Positions 1-8,576 of a DNA stretch of 64,000 nt are shown in pieces. Below the pieces are notes generated by a model that worked only from the letters and a program-made list of their open reading frames with translations, was not told where the DNA came from and searched no databases. A program made the position numbers and the translations under genes. Each line of letters opens with the position of its first letter. Position 1 is the first letter of the stretch. The stretch is from JAAZHD01 sp012510895 (lineage in GTDB: Bacteria > Bacillota > Clostridia > Caldicoprobacterales > DTU083): NCBI GenBank assembly GCA_050951465.1, contig JBMNJC010000025.1:137553-201552 (forward strand). Direction: 5' to 3'.

Positions 1-2028
1 CATTTGAGAAATATGAACAAGGCCATCCTGGTGTACACCTATATCAACAAATGCACCGAAGTCAATGACATTGCGTACTATTCCGGTAAGTATCATTTCC
101 GGTTTTAAATCTTCAATTTTCATTACTTCAGTACGCAAGATCGGTTTAGGCAGCTCATCTCTTGGATCCCTTCCCGGTTTTTGCAATTCATTGATAATAT
201 CCTTTAGAGTAGGCAGTCCTATTCCTAATGATTCTGCTAATTCATTTAAGTTCCACTTACCCGATTCTGCTACAAGACTCTGCAAATTATCTTTTTGTAA
301 TGCTTTTATGGACAAATTTTTCCATGCCAATAACCTGGCAACAACCCAATAAGATTCCGGATGAACAGCAGTGTTGTCTAGAATATTATCTCCATCTGAT
401 ATTCTTAAAAAACCGGCGCATTGTTCATAGGTTTTAGGTCCCATATTACTAACCTTAAGCAATTGCTCTCGATTTTTAAACTTACCTTTCTCCTGCCTAT
501 AAGCAACTATATTCTTTGATAAGGTTGGTGTGATTCCAGATACATATTGAAGTAAAATTGAAGAAGCCGTGTTCAGATCCACACCTACACTGTTTACGCA
601 ATCTTCAACAACGCCCTCCAATGCTTCCTGCAAACGTTTCTGATTAACATCATGCTGATATTGTCCTACCCCTATGGATTTCGGGTCAATTTTTACGAGC
701 TCTGAAAGAGGGTCTTGCATCCTTCTTGCAATAGAAACAGCGCTTCTTAAAGCAGCATCAAAATCCGGGAATTCTTCGCTTCCTAATTTTGAGGCAGAGT
801 AGACCGATGCACCTGCTTCATTGACTATACTATATTTCACTTTGCCAACTTCCTGACACAATTCCGAAATTAATATCTCACTTTCTCTGGAAGCAGTTCC
901 ATTTCCAACTGCAATTAGCTCTATATTATATTTCTCTACCATATGTTTTAGTGTCTGCTTTGCCAGATCTTTATTATGGCTTGGAAGTGTCATATATACG
1001 ACAGCAGTACTAAGTACTTTACCCGTTTCATCTACCACAGCTATTTTATTTCCGGTTCGATAACCCGGATCTATGCCCATAACTATCTTCCCTTTCACCG
1101 GCGGCTGCAGCAAAAGATTACGGAGGTTCTCGGCGAATATCTTTTTTGCCTGTTCTTCTGCTTTTTCAGTCAATATATTCCTAATTTCCCTCTCGATGGA
1201 TGGTGAGATTAATCTCTTATATGCATCCTCTACAGTCCTTTCTAATAACTCATTGCCTACGATTGTGTTCAGAATAATCCGATTCTTGAGTTCCTGTATA
1301 ATCATATTGTCATCTACACAGATTTTTACAGATAGAAATTTCTCCGATTCTCCACGATTTATGGCTAATATGCGATGAGGAACTATACTATGAATTTGTT
1401 CACTATAATCATAATACATATTATAAACTGAATCTTTTTCTCTCATTGCTTTAGTTTTTAATATTCCGTGCCTTAATGTATAATCCCGTACAAACTTTCT
1501 ATATTCTGCATTATCTGAAATCCTTTCTGCAAGGATATCAAGAGCCATTCCAATTGCTGCTTCTACTGATTCTACTTCTTTATTCGGATCAACAAAATTC
1601 ATTGCATAATCCTCTATCCGCCCCCTTGGTTTATCCTGTCTCCATATCATATCAGCGAGAGGTTCCAGGCCTTTTTCCATAGCTATAGCTGCTCGGGTTC
1701 TTCTTTTAGGTCGGAATGGTCTATAGATATCTTCCAGTTCAGTTATTGTTTTCGCATTTTGAATCTTTAAATGTAATTCAACAGTCAGTTTTCCCTGCTC
1801 ATCAATCCTATTTATAATTTCCTGTTTTCGATTTTGCAAATTGCGCAGATACACCAATCGTTCCTGTAAATCTCTTAATAAACAATCATCCAATCCACCG
1901 GTAACTTCTTTTCTATATCTAGCAATAAATGGAATAGTGCTTCCTTCATCTATTAATTCTATTGCATTTTTCACTTGTTCTTCTTTTATCCCAAATTCTT
2001 TCGCTAGAAGCCATGAAATATTCAGCAT
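1..2028 (-). CDS. tex: Tex-family RNA-binding transcription accessory protein, 3' end cut by window edge
   Basis: Reading the minus strand from ATG at 2028 gives an open frame of 676 codons with no stop before the window edge. The N-terminus contains the Tex hallmark IPFIARYRKEVTGGLDD at about residues 31-47. The last visible residues, LTGIVRNVIDFGAFVDIGV, are the start of the C-terminal S1 RNA-binding domain. Family members are about 720 residues, so only the tail of the S1 domain is missing. A TGGAGG ribosome site lies just upstream of the ATG. Tex binds nucleic acid and influences transcription and its coupling to translation. No frameshift was noticed in the parts read. Confidence 0.93.
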   Translation of the reverse strand, partial: MLNISWLLAKEFGIKEEQVKNAIELIDEGSTIPFIARYRKEVTGGLDDCLLRDLQERLVYLRNLQNRKQEIINRIDEQGKLTVELHLKIQNAKTITELEDIYRPFRPKRRTRAAIAMEKGLEPLADMIWRQDKPRGRIEDYAMNFVDPNKEVESVEAAIGMALDILAERISDNAEYRKFVRDYTLRHGILKTKAMREKDSVYNMYYDYSEQIHSIVPHRILAINRGESEKFLSVKICVDDNMIIQELKNRIILNTIVGNELLERTVEDAYKRLISPSIEREIRNILTEKAEEQAKKIFAENLRNLLLQPPVKGKIVMGIDPGYRTGNKIAVVDETGKVLSTAVVYMTLPSHNKDLAKQTLKHMVEKYNIELIAVGNGTASRESEILISELCQEVGKVKYSIVNEAGASVYSASKLGSEEFPDFDAALRSAVSIARRMQDPLSELVKIDPKSIGVGQYQHDVNQKRLQEALEGVVEDCVNSVGVDLNTASSILLQYVSGITPTLSKNIVAYRQEKGKFKNREQLLKVSNMGPKTYEQCAGFLRISDGDNILDNTAVHPESYWVVARLLAWKNLSIKALQKDNLQSLVAESGKWNLNELAESLGIGLPTLKDIINELQKPGRDPRDELPKPILRTEVMKIEDLKPEMILTGIVRNVIDFGAFVDIGVHQDGLVHISQM

Positions 2029-2218
2029 TTTCTGCCTCCATATAATTTTCTTCTATATATATAATTTCCTTTCAAAAAGCTTATCACAAATGACCATGTC
2101 AGAAAAGGGAATAAATTGTTGACAATAAATCTTCATGTATGTTTATAATATCAATAAATTACCGCTCCGTAATATGAATGGCGGAGTAAAAAAATTGCAG
2201 AATACCGGAGGAACTTTA

Positions 2219-3484
2219 ATGCAGCACTATTTCACAAATAAAACAAACTTTTATGGAAATACTACTCCACAGGAATTGATAAAAGAGTATGGCAGTCCTT
2301 TGTATGTATATAATGAAAACATCCTGCGCCAAAGATGCAAGGACATGGTAAACTTTATACCTTACAAAAACTATAGAGTAAATTATTCGACAAAAGCCAA
2401 TGCAAATCTGGAGCTTCTTAAGATAATCCGTGAAGAAGGTCTGGACGCTGATGCCATGTCTCCAGGAGAAATACATGTTTTACTGTCAGCTGGTTTTTTG
2501 CCTGAACAAATTTTCTATATAGGCAATAATGTTTCAGCGGAAGAAATGATGTTTGCATACAATAAAGGAATAACAGTCAGTATTGATTCCCTATCTCAAT
2601 TAAAAAAATTCGGGCAGCACAATCCTGGTGGGAAGGTAGCAGTTAGGATAAATCCAGGACTTGGAGTTGGGCATCACGAAAAGGTAATAACAGGCGGCAA
2701 GCATACAAAATTTGGAATAAACAGCGACCTTGTGCCTGAAATAAAGAAACTGCTCAAAGCATATGAACTGAAGTTGGTTGGCATAAACCAGCATATAGGG
2801 TCATTATTTATGAATGGGGAGCAATATTTTAAAAGCATAAAGGAAATATTAAAACTCGCAGAAGAATTCGAAGATCTTAACTTTATTGATATGGGTGGGG
2901 GGTTTGGAATTCCATACAAAAAACAAGATGGTGAAGAACCATTGAACTTAAAAGTTCTTGGCGAAAAGATAGGAGACTTACTGAACAAGTGGGCTTCTCT
3001 AAACAATCCAAATATCCGTTTTATATCTGAACCTGGAAGATACATAGTAGCAGAATGTGGCGTATTATTAGGCACAATCCATGCAAAAAAGAAAAATAAC
3101 GGTATTTGTTACACCGGAACCGATATTGGTTTTAATGTCCTTGCACGTCCAATGTTTTATGGCGCATGGCATGATATTGAAATATACCCGCTTAATGGTG
3201 GTGTAGTGCCCTTAGCTATGGAAACTGTAACTGTAGTCGGTAACATTTGTGAAAGTGGTGATATTATAGCTGCCAACAGGCAGCTGCCATTACATAAAGA
3301 AGGAGATATTATAGGAATAACCGATGCCGGCGCTTATGGCTACTCCATGTCATCTAATTATAATAATCGTTTGCGTCCCGCTGAAGTGTTAATCCAATCA
3401 GATGGCTCACATAGGTTAATCAGGCGTCGGGACACATTAGATGATCTATTACGTAATTTTACTGGCAATTGCTTGTCATGCTAG
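2219..3484 (+). CDS. lysA: Diaminopimelate decarboxylase
   Basis: PLP enzyme of fold type III that converts meso-diaminopimelate to L-lysine and CO2, the last step of lysine synthesis. The PLP lysine is in NYSTKANANL (K59). Other family signatures are HIGS in the barrel, the phosphate-binding run GGGFGIPY, EPGRYIVAECG, and the C-terminal CESGD and DAGAYGYSMSSNYN motifs. An in-frame ATG exists 28 codons upstream, but the ATG at 2219 has a GGAGGA ribosome site 7 bases away and matches the usual N-terminus. The resulting 421 residues fit the family. It is followed 52 bp later by degV on the same strand. Confidence 0.92.
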   Translation: MQHYFTNKTNFYGNTTPQELIKEYGSPLYVYNENILRQRCKDMVNFIPYKNYRVNYSTKANANLELLKIIREEGLDADAMSPGEIHVLLSAGFLPEQIFYIGNNVSAEEMMFAYNKGITVSIDSLSQLKKFGQHNPGGKVAVRINPGLGVGHHEKVITGGKHTKFGINSDLVPEIKKLLKAYELKLVGINQHIGSLFMNGEQYFKSIKEILKLAEEFEDLNFIDMGGGFGIPYKKQDGEEPLNLKVLGEKIGDLLNKWASLNNPNIRFISEPGRYIVAECGVLLGTIHAKKKNNGICYTGTDIGFNVLARPMFYGAWHDIEIYPLNGGVVPLAMETVTVVGNICESGDIIAANRQLPLHKEGDIIGITDAGAYGYSMSSNYNNRLRPAEVLIQSDGSHRLIRRRDTLDDLLRNFTGNCLSC

Positions 3485-3536
3485 ATCATCTGTACTATAA
3501 TTAGCATATTAATCAGAATACACAGGAGGAACTAAT

Positions 3537-4412
3537 ATGAGGACGAAAAAACCGGTTATCATCATCGATTCTTGTACGGACCTTCCCTATGATTTTATAG
3601 AAAATTATAGAGTTCCAGTTGTACATCTTACTTTTCATTTTGAAGGCAGGGACAATAAAGATGACTTTTTCCAAAGCTTAAGCAGCAGAACCTTCTACAA
3701 CGCCTTGCGAAGCGGCAAAGTATCCACCACGTCTCAAGTCAATGCTGATGATTATATCAATATATTTCGTCCTTATATAGAAGAAGGCAGGCCAATTATC
3801 AGCCTCACCTTTTCATCTGCCTTAAGTGGAAGTTATAATAGTTCCATATTAGCTAAAAGTATGCTGTTGGATGAATATCCTGATGCTGATATCACTTTAA
3901 TTGATACAAAATCAGCTTCTTTGGGCAGCGGCCTAATTGCTTGGAATGTTGTTAAAATGTTAGAAAAAGGTGCTTCTAAAGAAGAAATTATCGATTGGGT
4001 AGAAAACAATAAGTTAAAAGTAGCGCATTGGTTTACTGTAGATGACTTGAATCATTTAAAAAGAGGGGGCAGAATTACTGGTGCTGCAGCATTCCTAGGC
4101 AGTATGCTAGACATTAAACCTATCCTCCATGTAGATGATGAAGGGCGATTAGTACCTGTAACTAAAGTAAAAGGCAGAAAGAAATCTATTCGTGCTTTAT
4201 TTGAAAAGCTGGAGGAATCTATTATTAATCCGGAAAAACAAACTATTTTTATCAGTCATGGAGATGCAGAAGAAGATGCACAATATTTAGCCGATCTCAT
4301 TAAAGCTGAATACAATGTACAAGGCTTTATCATTAATAATATAGGACCAGTAATCGGATCCCATTCAGGCCCTGGCACAGTTGCCCTGTTCTTTTTTGCT
4401 TCTGAACGATAA
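3537..4412 (+). CDS. DegV family fatty-acid-binding protein
   Basis: The 291-residue protein has the DegV layout: an N-terminal IIDSCTDLPYDF segment (DegV proteins begin with a similar SxxDL motif), a central SALSGSYNSS loop and a C-terminal SHSGPGTVALFF segment corresponding to the family's G-H-x-GPG motif. Family members bind a fatty acid and, as FakB-type proteins, can present it to the FakA kinase for incorporation into phospholipid. No fakA is visible nearby, so the lipid role here is inference. The ATG has a strong AGGAGG site 8 bases upstream. The gene probably shares a transcript with lysA and ends before the hairpin at 4496. Confidence 0.9.
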   Translation: MRTKKPVIIIDSCTDLPYDFIENYRVPVVHLTFHFEGRDNKDDFFQSLSSRTFYNALRSGKVSTTSQVNADDYINIFRPYIEEGRPIISLTFSSALSGSYNSSILAKSMLLDEYPDADITLIDTKSASLGSGLIAWNVVKMLEKGASKEEIIDWVENNKLKVAHWFTVDDLNHLKRGGRITGAAAFLGSMLDIKPILHVDDEGRLVPVTKVKGRKKSIRALFEKLEESIINPEKQTIFISHGDAEEDAQYLADLIKAEYNVQGFIINNIGPVIGSHSGPGTVALFFFASER

Positions 4413-4495
4413 ATCTTTTTACTTTAAAACAATAAAATAAAGAATTATCAGATGAATATTTCTTAATCAATCAATAATAAGTGCAGTAAAAAATC

Positions 4496-4538
4496 AGCAG
4501 CAATTCATATCCCTATCGATATCAGAATTGCTGCTTTT
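4496..4538. terminator. Bidirectional intrinsic terminator between degV and the LysM gene
   Basis: Arms AGCAGCAATTC (4496-4506) and GAATTGCTGCT (4525-4535) are perfect complements. A T run follows on the plus strand and an A run precedes the hairpin, so it can serve both convergent genes. Confidence 0.8.
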
Positions 4539-4550
4539 ACTATAAAACTG

Positions 4551-5435
4551 TTATCCTCTGGGAACACAAATCTTTTGTCCTATCTGTAAATTATCAGGGT
4601 CAACATTGGGATTAGCTGCTAAAAGAGCATCCACACTGATATTGAACCTCCTTGCTATACTGAAGAAGGTATCTCCTGCTTGAATGATATATTCACTGGT
4701 TCCGCTGGGACAGGTGCCGCCAGTCGATGCAGGAATACATATTATCTGTCCTACTCTTAAACTCATAGGATCGATGCCTGGATTAGCCGCTATAATAGCA
4801 GCTACAGTTACATTAAATCTGTTAGCAATTGCAAAAAGTGTATCGCCGTTTCTTATGGTATAATACTGACCTCCGGGACATGCAGGTACACCAATTCGAG
4901 GTATACAAATCTGCTGACCAATTTGCAAACGGGTGGGGTCCACTCCTGGATTTGCTGCCATAATAGCCTCTACTGTAGTATTAAAACGTATTGCTAGTGA
5001 GAAAAAGGTATCACCCGCTCGAATTATATAAGGCTGTGTACCATTGGGGCAGTCATCAGGCATAGGAGGAGCACCAGGTATGCAAATTCGCTGACCGATT
5101 TGCAAACGATTAGGATCAACCCCTGGATTTGCTGCCATAATAGCAGCTACAGTTGTATTGAAGCGAATTGCCAGTGAATAAAAGGTATCACCTGCCCGAA
5201 TGATATATGGCTGTGTACCACTGGGACAATCACCGGGCACAGGGGGAGCACCAGGTATGCAAATCCGCTGACCGATTTGCAAACGATTAGGATCAACCCC
5301 TGGATTTGCTGCCATAATAGCAGCTACAGTTGTATTGAAGCGAATTGCCAGTGAATAAAAGGTATCACCTGCCTGAATGATATATGGCTGTGTACCACTG
5401 GGACAAGTTTGAGAAATGCCATATTCACCATACAT
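4551..5435 (-). CDS. Protein made of five LysM repeats
   Basis: The 294 residues are almost entirely LysM modules, five in tandem. Each has a core of the type YIIQAGDTFYSLAIRFNTT followed by ANPGVDP and IGQRICIP, and they are joined by short Pro/Gly linkers starting with Cys-Pro. LysM modules bind N-acetylglucosamine-containing glycans such as peptidoglycan or the spore cortex. There is no signal peptide, no membrane segment and no catalytic domain. In clostridia this points to a spore-coat or morphogenetic protein (SafA- or SpoVID-like) or non-classical export; the role is inference. The first two modules are nearly identical in DNA. GGAGGTG lies about 11 bases before the ATG. Confidence 0.85.
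   Translation of the reverse strand: MYGEYGISQTCPSGTQPYIIQAGDTFYSLAIRFNTTVAAIMAANPGVDPNRLQIGQRICIPGAPPVPGDCPSGTQPYIIRAGDTFYSLAIRFNTTVAAIMAANPGVDPNRLQIGQRICIPGAPPMPDDCPNGTQPYIIRAGDTFFSLAIRFNTTVEAIMAANPGVDPTRLQIGQQICIPRIGVPACPGGQYYTIRNGDTLFAIANRFNVTVAAIIAANPGIDPMSLRVGQIICIPASTGGTCPSGTSEYIIQAGDTFFSIARRFNISVDALLAANPNVDPDNLQIGQKICVPRG
5068..5421 (-). repeat. Tandem 177-bp direct repeat encoding LysM modules 1 and 2
   Basis: The segments 5068-5244 and 5245-5421 are nearly identical in DNA, each encoding a 59-residue LysM module plus linker. The remaining three modules are more diverged. This indicates recent duplication or homogenisation and a site prone to copy-number change. Confidence 0.85.
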
Positions 5436-5451
5436 ATATAAAATTCACCTC

Positions 5452-5486
5452 CAAATGGATATGTTACATTATATGCAATCCATTTG
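5452..5486 (-). promoter_or_regulatory. Inverted repeat over the promoter and ribosome site of the LysM gene
   Basis: CAAATGGAT (5452-5460) is mirrored by ATCCATTTG (5478-5486). On the minus strand the enclosed loop contains GCATATAATG, a possible -10 element, and the downstream arm runs directly into the GGAGGTG ribosome site. It could be an operator or an RNA hairpin that affects initiation. I could not identify a convincing -35. Confidence 0.35.
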
Positions 5487-5540
5487 AAGATGTTCGCAAC
5501 GCACCTTATATTCTATCCTTACCGAATTCTATAAAGCAAG

Positions 5541-6056
5541 TTATTTTTGTGTTATAGGCATGACCTTAGTATTGTAATATTCTAGGAACGTATAATAAAT
5601 ATCATTTTGGAAATGATGAGGGCCATCTTTTTTTATAATTTTCCAATTCTCCTCATGATCCAAGTTTATAATTCCTGTATCAGCAGGATATGTTTTATGA
5701 ATTTTTGTTACATAACCAACCTTGCAATAAGGAATCATTTTTTTATATATCTCTCCTCCGCCTATGATGAAAATATCATCATCCTTGAACAAAGAAAGCA
5801 ACGCGAAAAGCTCCGTAAAAGAATGACAAATCAAACTGGGTTCAATGAAAAAGTCTTTCTGTCTGGTTAAAATAATATTGATTCTACCAGCCAAAGGTTT
5901 TTTCCCGGGAAATGTACTTAATGTTTTTCTTCCCAATACGACAACTTTTCCCATTGTTTTTGATTTAAATTGTTTCAAGTCTTCAGGTATAGGCTGAAGC
6001 AGCTTTCCGCCTTTTCCAATATTCCAATTTTCATCTACGGCAACTATAAAATTCAT
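5541..6056 (-). CDS. folA: Dihydrofolate reductase
   Basis: Reduces dihydrofolate to tetrahydrofolate with NADPH in the cytoplasm, regenerating the folate oxidised by thymidylate synthase. The 171 residues show the DHFR pattern: MNFIVAVDENWNIGKGGKL at the N-terminus, a Glu in the active-site helix (IPEDLKQFK), VVVLGRKTLSTFPGKKPL for NADPH binding, and DIFIIGGGEIYKKMIP. It lies 16 bp downstream of thyA on the same strand, the common thyA-folA operon order, so the two genes are very likely co-transcribed. Confidence 0.95.
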   Translation of the reverse strand: MNFIVAVDENWNIGKGGKLLQPIPEDLKQFKSKTMGKVVVLGRKTLSTFPGKKPLAGRINIILTRQKDFFIEPSLICHSFTELFALLSLFKDDDIFIIGGGEIYKKMIPYCKVGYVTKIHKTYPADTGIINLDHEENWKIIKKDGPHHFQNDIYYTFLEYYNTKVMPITQK

Positions 6057-6072
6057 ACAGTTCCTGCTTTCT

Positions 6073-6903
6073 TTACTTGGCTATAGGTATATTTTTAATT
6101 TGAGGTCCGCATCGATACCCTTCCAGTCTAAAATCATCAACGGTGAAATCATAAAAATCCTTTTTAGTTGGATTTATGACCAATTTTGGTGCAAGATATT
6201 GTGGACGTTTGATCAATTCCTTAATAATAGGAATATGTCTGTCATAAATATGCGCATCGGCAATAACATGCACCAGCTCACCAACTTTAAATCCGCTGGC
6301 TATGGCAAACATATGAAGAAGAATGGCATATTGACATACATTCCAGTTATTCGAAGGCAAAATATCTTGTGATCTTTGATTCAAAATAGCATTAAGTCTA
6401 TCCCCTGTGACATTGAAGGTCATACTATATGCACATGGATAAAGATTCATTTCATGAAGATCACTATGTACATAAATATTAGTTATAATTCTTCTGCTGT
6501 ACGGATTATGTTTTAAATCATATAGAACTCTGTCAACTTGATCGAATTCCCCTTCTTCATATTTATGTTTAACAGAAAGCTGATAGCCATAAGCTTTTCC
6601 GATAGAGCCGTTTTCATCAGCCCATGCATCCCAAATATTACTATTCAGATCCTTGATATTATTTGATTTCTTTTGCCAGATCCAAAGTATCTCGTCTATA
6701 GCATTTTTAAAATTTGTTGGACGCAAGGTTAAAATTGGAAATTCTTCTGATAAATCATAGCGATTTACTACACCAAATTTCTTAATAGTATGAGCAGGTG
6801 TTCCATCATCCCACACAGGCCTTACTTTTTGTCCTTCTGTGCTAACTCCGTTTTCCAATATATCAATACACATATCAATAAATATTTTATCAGCTTTACT
6901 CAA
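6073..6903 (-). CDS. thyA: Thymidylate synthase, ThyA type
   Basis: Converts dUMP and methylene-tetrahydrofolate to dTMP and dihydrofolate. The 276 residues carry the catalytic cysteine in NLYPCAYSM (C157), the phosphate-binding NQRSQD, and the C-terminal HVIADAHIYDRH segment. The residue after the catalytic Cys, usually His in E. coli-type enzymes (PCH), is Ala here, and the following SNNWNVCQYA differs from the usual PFNIASYA. These changes look like a divergent Firmicute/phage ThyA subgroup rather than inactivation. It is the first gene of the thyA-folA pair. Confidence 0.93.
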   Translation of the reverse strand: MSKADKIFIDMCIDILENGVSTEGQKVRPVWDDGTPAHTIKKFGVVNRYDLSEEFPILTLRPTNFKNAIDEILWIWQKKSNNIKDLNSNIWDAWADENGSIGKAYGYQLSVKHKYEEGEFDQVDRVLYDLKHNPYSRRIITNIYVHSDLHEMNLYPCAYSMTFNVTGDRLNAILNQRSQDILPSNNWNVCQYAILLHMFAIASGFKVGELVHVIADAHIYDRHIPIIKELIKRPQYLAPKLVINPTKKDFYDFTVDDFRLEGYRCGPQIKNIPIAK

Positions 6904-7040
6904 CAGTATTCCTCTTTTCCATGGTTTTTTCCTGTATTTGAGTATATCACATCAGGGACTAAAGGTTCAATCAGATAAAAACATCTATCAATATTTCATA
7001 CTTTTGTTTTTATGCTATGGAGAATTAATGAATAATGTTA

Positions 7041-7065
7041 AAGCCCAGCTATATAAGCTGGGCTT
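7041..7065 (-). terminator. Hairpin downstream of cysK
   Basis: AAGCCCAGCT and AGCTGGGCTT are perfect arms around a 5-base loop. The hairpin starts 22 bases after the cysK stop on the minus strand. The T tract after it is weak, so termination strength is uncertain. Confidence 0.6.
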
Positions 7066-7087
7066 CTACAATTTTCATTACTAAGAA

Positions 7088-8026
7088 TTATTCATCCTGG
7101 AATAAAGCTGTTGATAAATATCTTTCTCCGGTATCAGGCAATAAAGCTACCACAGTTTTACCTTTGTTTTCGTGTCGTTTGGCAATCTGTGTGGCAGCAT
7201 AGGCTGCTGCACCTGAAGAAATTCCAACTATAAGACCTTCATATTTGGCCAGAGCCCTCGAAGTTTTAAATGCATCTTCGTTTTTAATCTTAAAAATTTC
7301 ATCTATAATCGATACATTCAGAACCTCGGGTACAAAACCAGCGCCTATACCCTGTATTTTATGGGGGCCTGGTTTCTCTCCGGATAAAACAGCAGAATCA
7401 AAAGGTTCTACTGCTATTACCTTCAACTCTGGTTTCTTTTGCTTAATAAACTCAGCAACTCCTGTTATAGTACCACCTGTTCCGACACCGCTTACAAAAA
7501 TGTCAATTTCACCTTTTGTATCCCTCCAAATCTCCTCTGCAGTAGTTGCTTTGTGAATTGCTGGATTCGCCGGATTTCTAAACTGTTGTGGTATAAAAGA
7601 ATTCGGTGTCTTGGAAGCAATCTCTTCTGCAGCACGTATAGCTCCATTCATGCCTTCTGCACCAGGAGTCAATACAACTTTCGCTCCTAAAGCTTTTAAT
7701 AAATTCCGTCTTTCCACACTCATCGTTTCTGGCATAGTTAAAATAAGCTGATAACCTTTCGCAGCACATACAAAAGCCAAAGCTATACCAGTATTTCCGC
7801 TTGTTGGTTCAATAATAACAGATCCTTCTTTTATCATGCCCTGATCTTCTGCAGTCTTAATCATGGCATATCCAATTCGATCTTTAACGCTACCAGCTGG
7901 ATTAAAGTATTCCAATTTGAAAAGTAATTTTGCCTCTAACCCTTCTTTTTGTCCATAATTGACTGCCTCAAGCATTGGAGTATTCCCTATTAACTCAACC
8001 AAATTTTTAACAACTTTAGACATCAT
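7088..8026 (-). CDS. cysK: Cysteine synthase (O-acetylserine sulfhydrylase)
   Basis: PLP enzyme that makes cysteine from O-acetylserine and sulfide. The PLP lysine is in NPAGSVKDR (K48), the substrate loop is EPTSGNTGIALAF, and the phosphate-binding glycines are in GVGTGGTITG. The length of 312 residues is typical. It follows an Rrf2 regulator by 20 bp. In Bacillus and Staphylococcus, CymR is active as a repressor when complexed with CysK, so the adjacency suggests the same regulatory partnership. That is an inference from gene order. Confidence 0.94.
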   Translation of the reverse strand: MMSKVVKNLVELIGNTPMLEAVNYGQKEGLEAKLLFKLEYFNPAGSVKDRIGYAMIKTAEDQGMIKEGSVIIEPTSGNTGIALAFVCAAKGYQLILTMPETMSVERRNLLKALGAKVVLTPGAEGMNGAIRAAEEIASKTPNSFIPQQFRNPANPAIHKATTAEEIWRDTKGEIDIFVSGVGTGGTITGVAEFIKQKKPELKVIAVEPFDSAVLSGEKPGPHKIQGIGAGFVPEVLNVSIIDEIFKIKNEDAFKTSRALAKYEGLIVGISSGAAAYAATQIAKRHENKGKTVVALLPDTGERYLSTALFQDE

Positions 8027-8046
8027 TTTGCCCTCCTAATATAAAA

Positions 8047-8490
8047 TTATATATAGTACATATAATTGTTTTTTCCATTTAACTTATTATATTCTTCAAT
8101 CATATCTTCCAAGGTAATTGAATCAATGATAGAATTGATACAATAATCCATTCTGTCCCAAACATTTTTTTTAATACAGAGCTGCATGTTATCATATGGG
8201 TTTGTATCATCCTCCTCTACAACTTTCATCTCGCCTTCCAAGGCACGTAATATAGAACCTACCGTAATATTACCAGGATCATCCCCTAATGTATAACCGC
8301 CTTGTGCTCCTTTTATGCTCTTTACCAGGCCTGACTTACGAAGTGCAGAAAAAACCTGTTCCAAGTAAGAGACAGAGACATCCTGATTCTCAGCAATGCT
8401 GCTAAGTGATACATGACTCCCACTGGAGGTATGTATAGCTAAATCCAACATAGCCCGCAGCCCATATCTGCCTTTTGTAGATATTTTCAT
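8047..8490 (-). CDS. Rrf2-family regulator, probably CymR-like
   Basis: A 147-residue Rrf2 protein starting with the family signature MKISTKGRYGLRAMLDLA. A winged helix follows, containing SVSYLEQVFSALRKSGLV and the wing KGAQGGYTLG. It has only two cysteines in the C-terminal half (C104 and C116), separated by 11 residues, not the three-Cys cluster of IscR, so an Fe-S role is unlikely though not excluded. Its position just upstream of cysK on the same strand supports a CymR role in sulfur and cysteine control. The operator was not identified. Confidence 0.8.
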   Translation of the reverse strand: MKISTKGRYGLRAMLDLAIHTSSGSHVSLSSIAENQDVSVSYLEQVFSALRKSGLVKSIKGAQGGYTLGDDPGNITVGSILRALEGEMKVVEEDDTNPYDNMQLCIKKNVWDRMDYCINSIIDSITLEDMIEEYNKLNGKNNYMYYI

Positions 8491-8576
8491 TTAACTCACC
8501 ATCCGGATTATTCCTAGTATTCATATATGTTTAATATGATACTTCTTATGCGCTAAAATGTCAATAGTATTTCTGT

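Noticed and set aside
65..2122. Several plus-strand open frames of 60-100 codons
   Set aside because: They lie antisense to the continuous Tex frame on the minus strand, have no ribosome sites and resemble no family.
4551..5435. Regularly spaced repeats that could suggest a CRISPR array
   Set aside because: The period is 177 bp and in frame, encoding LysM modules. No short repeat-spacer pattern or cas gene was found anywhere in the window.
6073..6903. ThyA inactive because the His after the catalytic Cys is missing
   Set aside because: All other active-site segments are kept and the gene is intact in an operon with folA; similar changes occur, as far as I recall, in functional Firmicute and phage enzymes.
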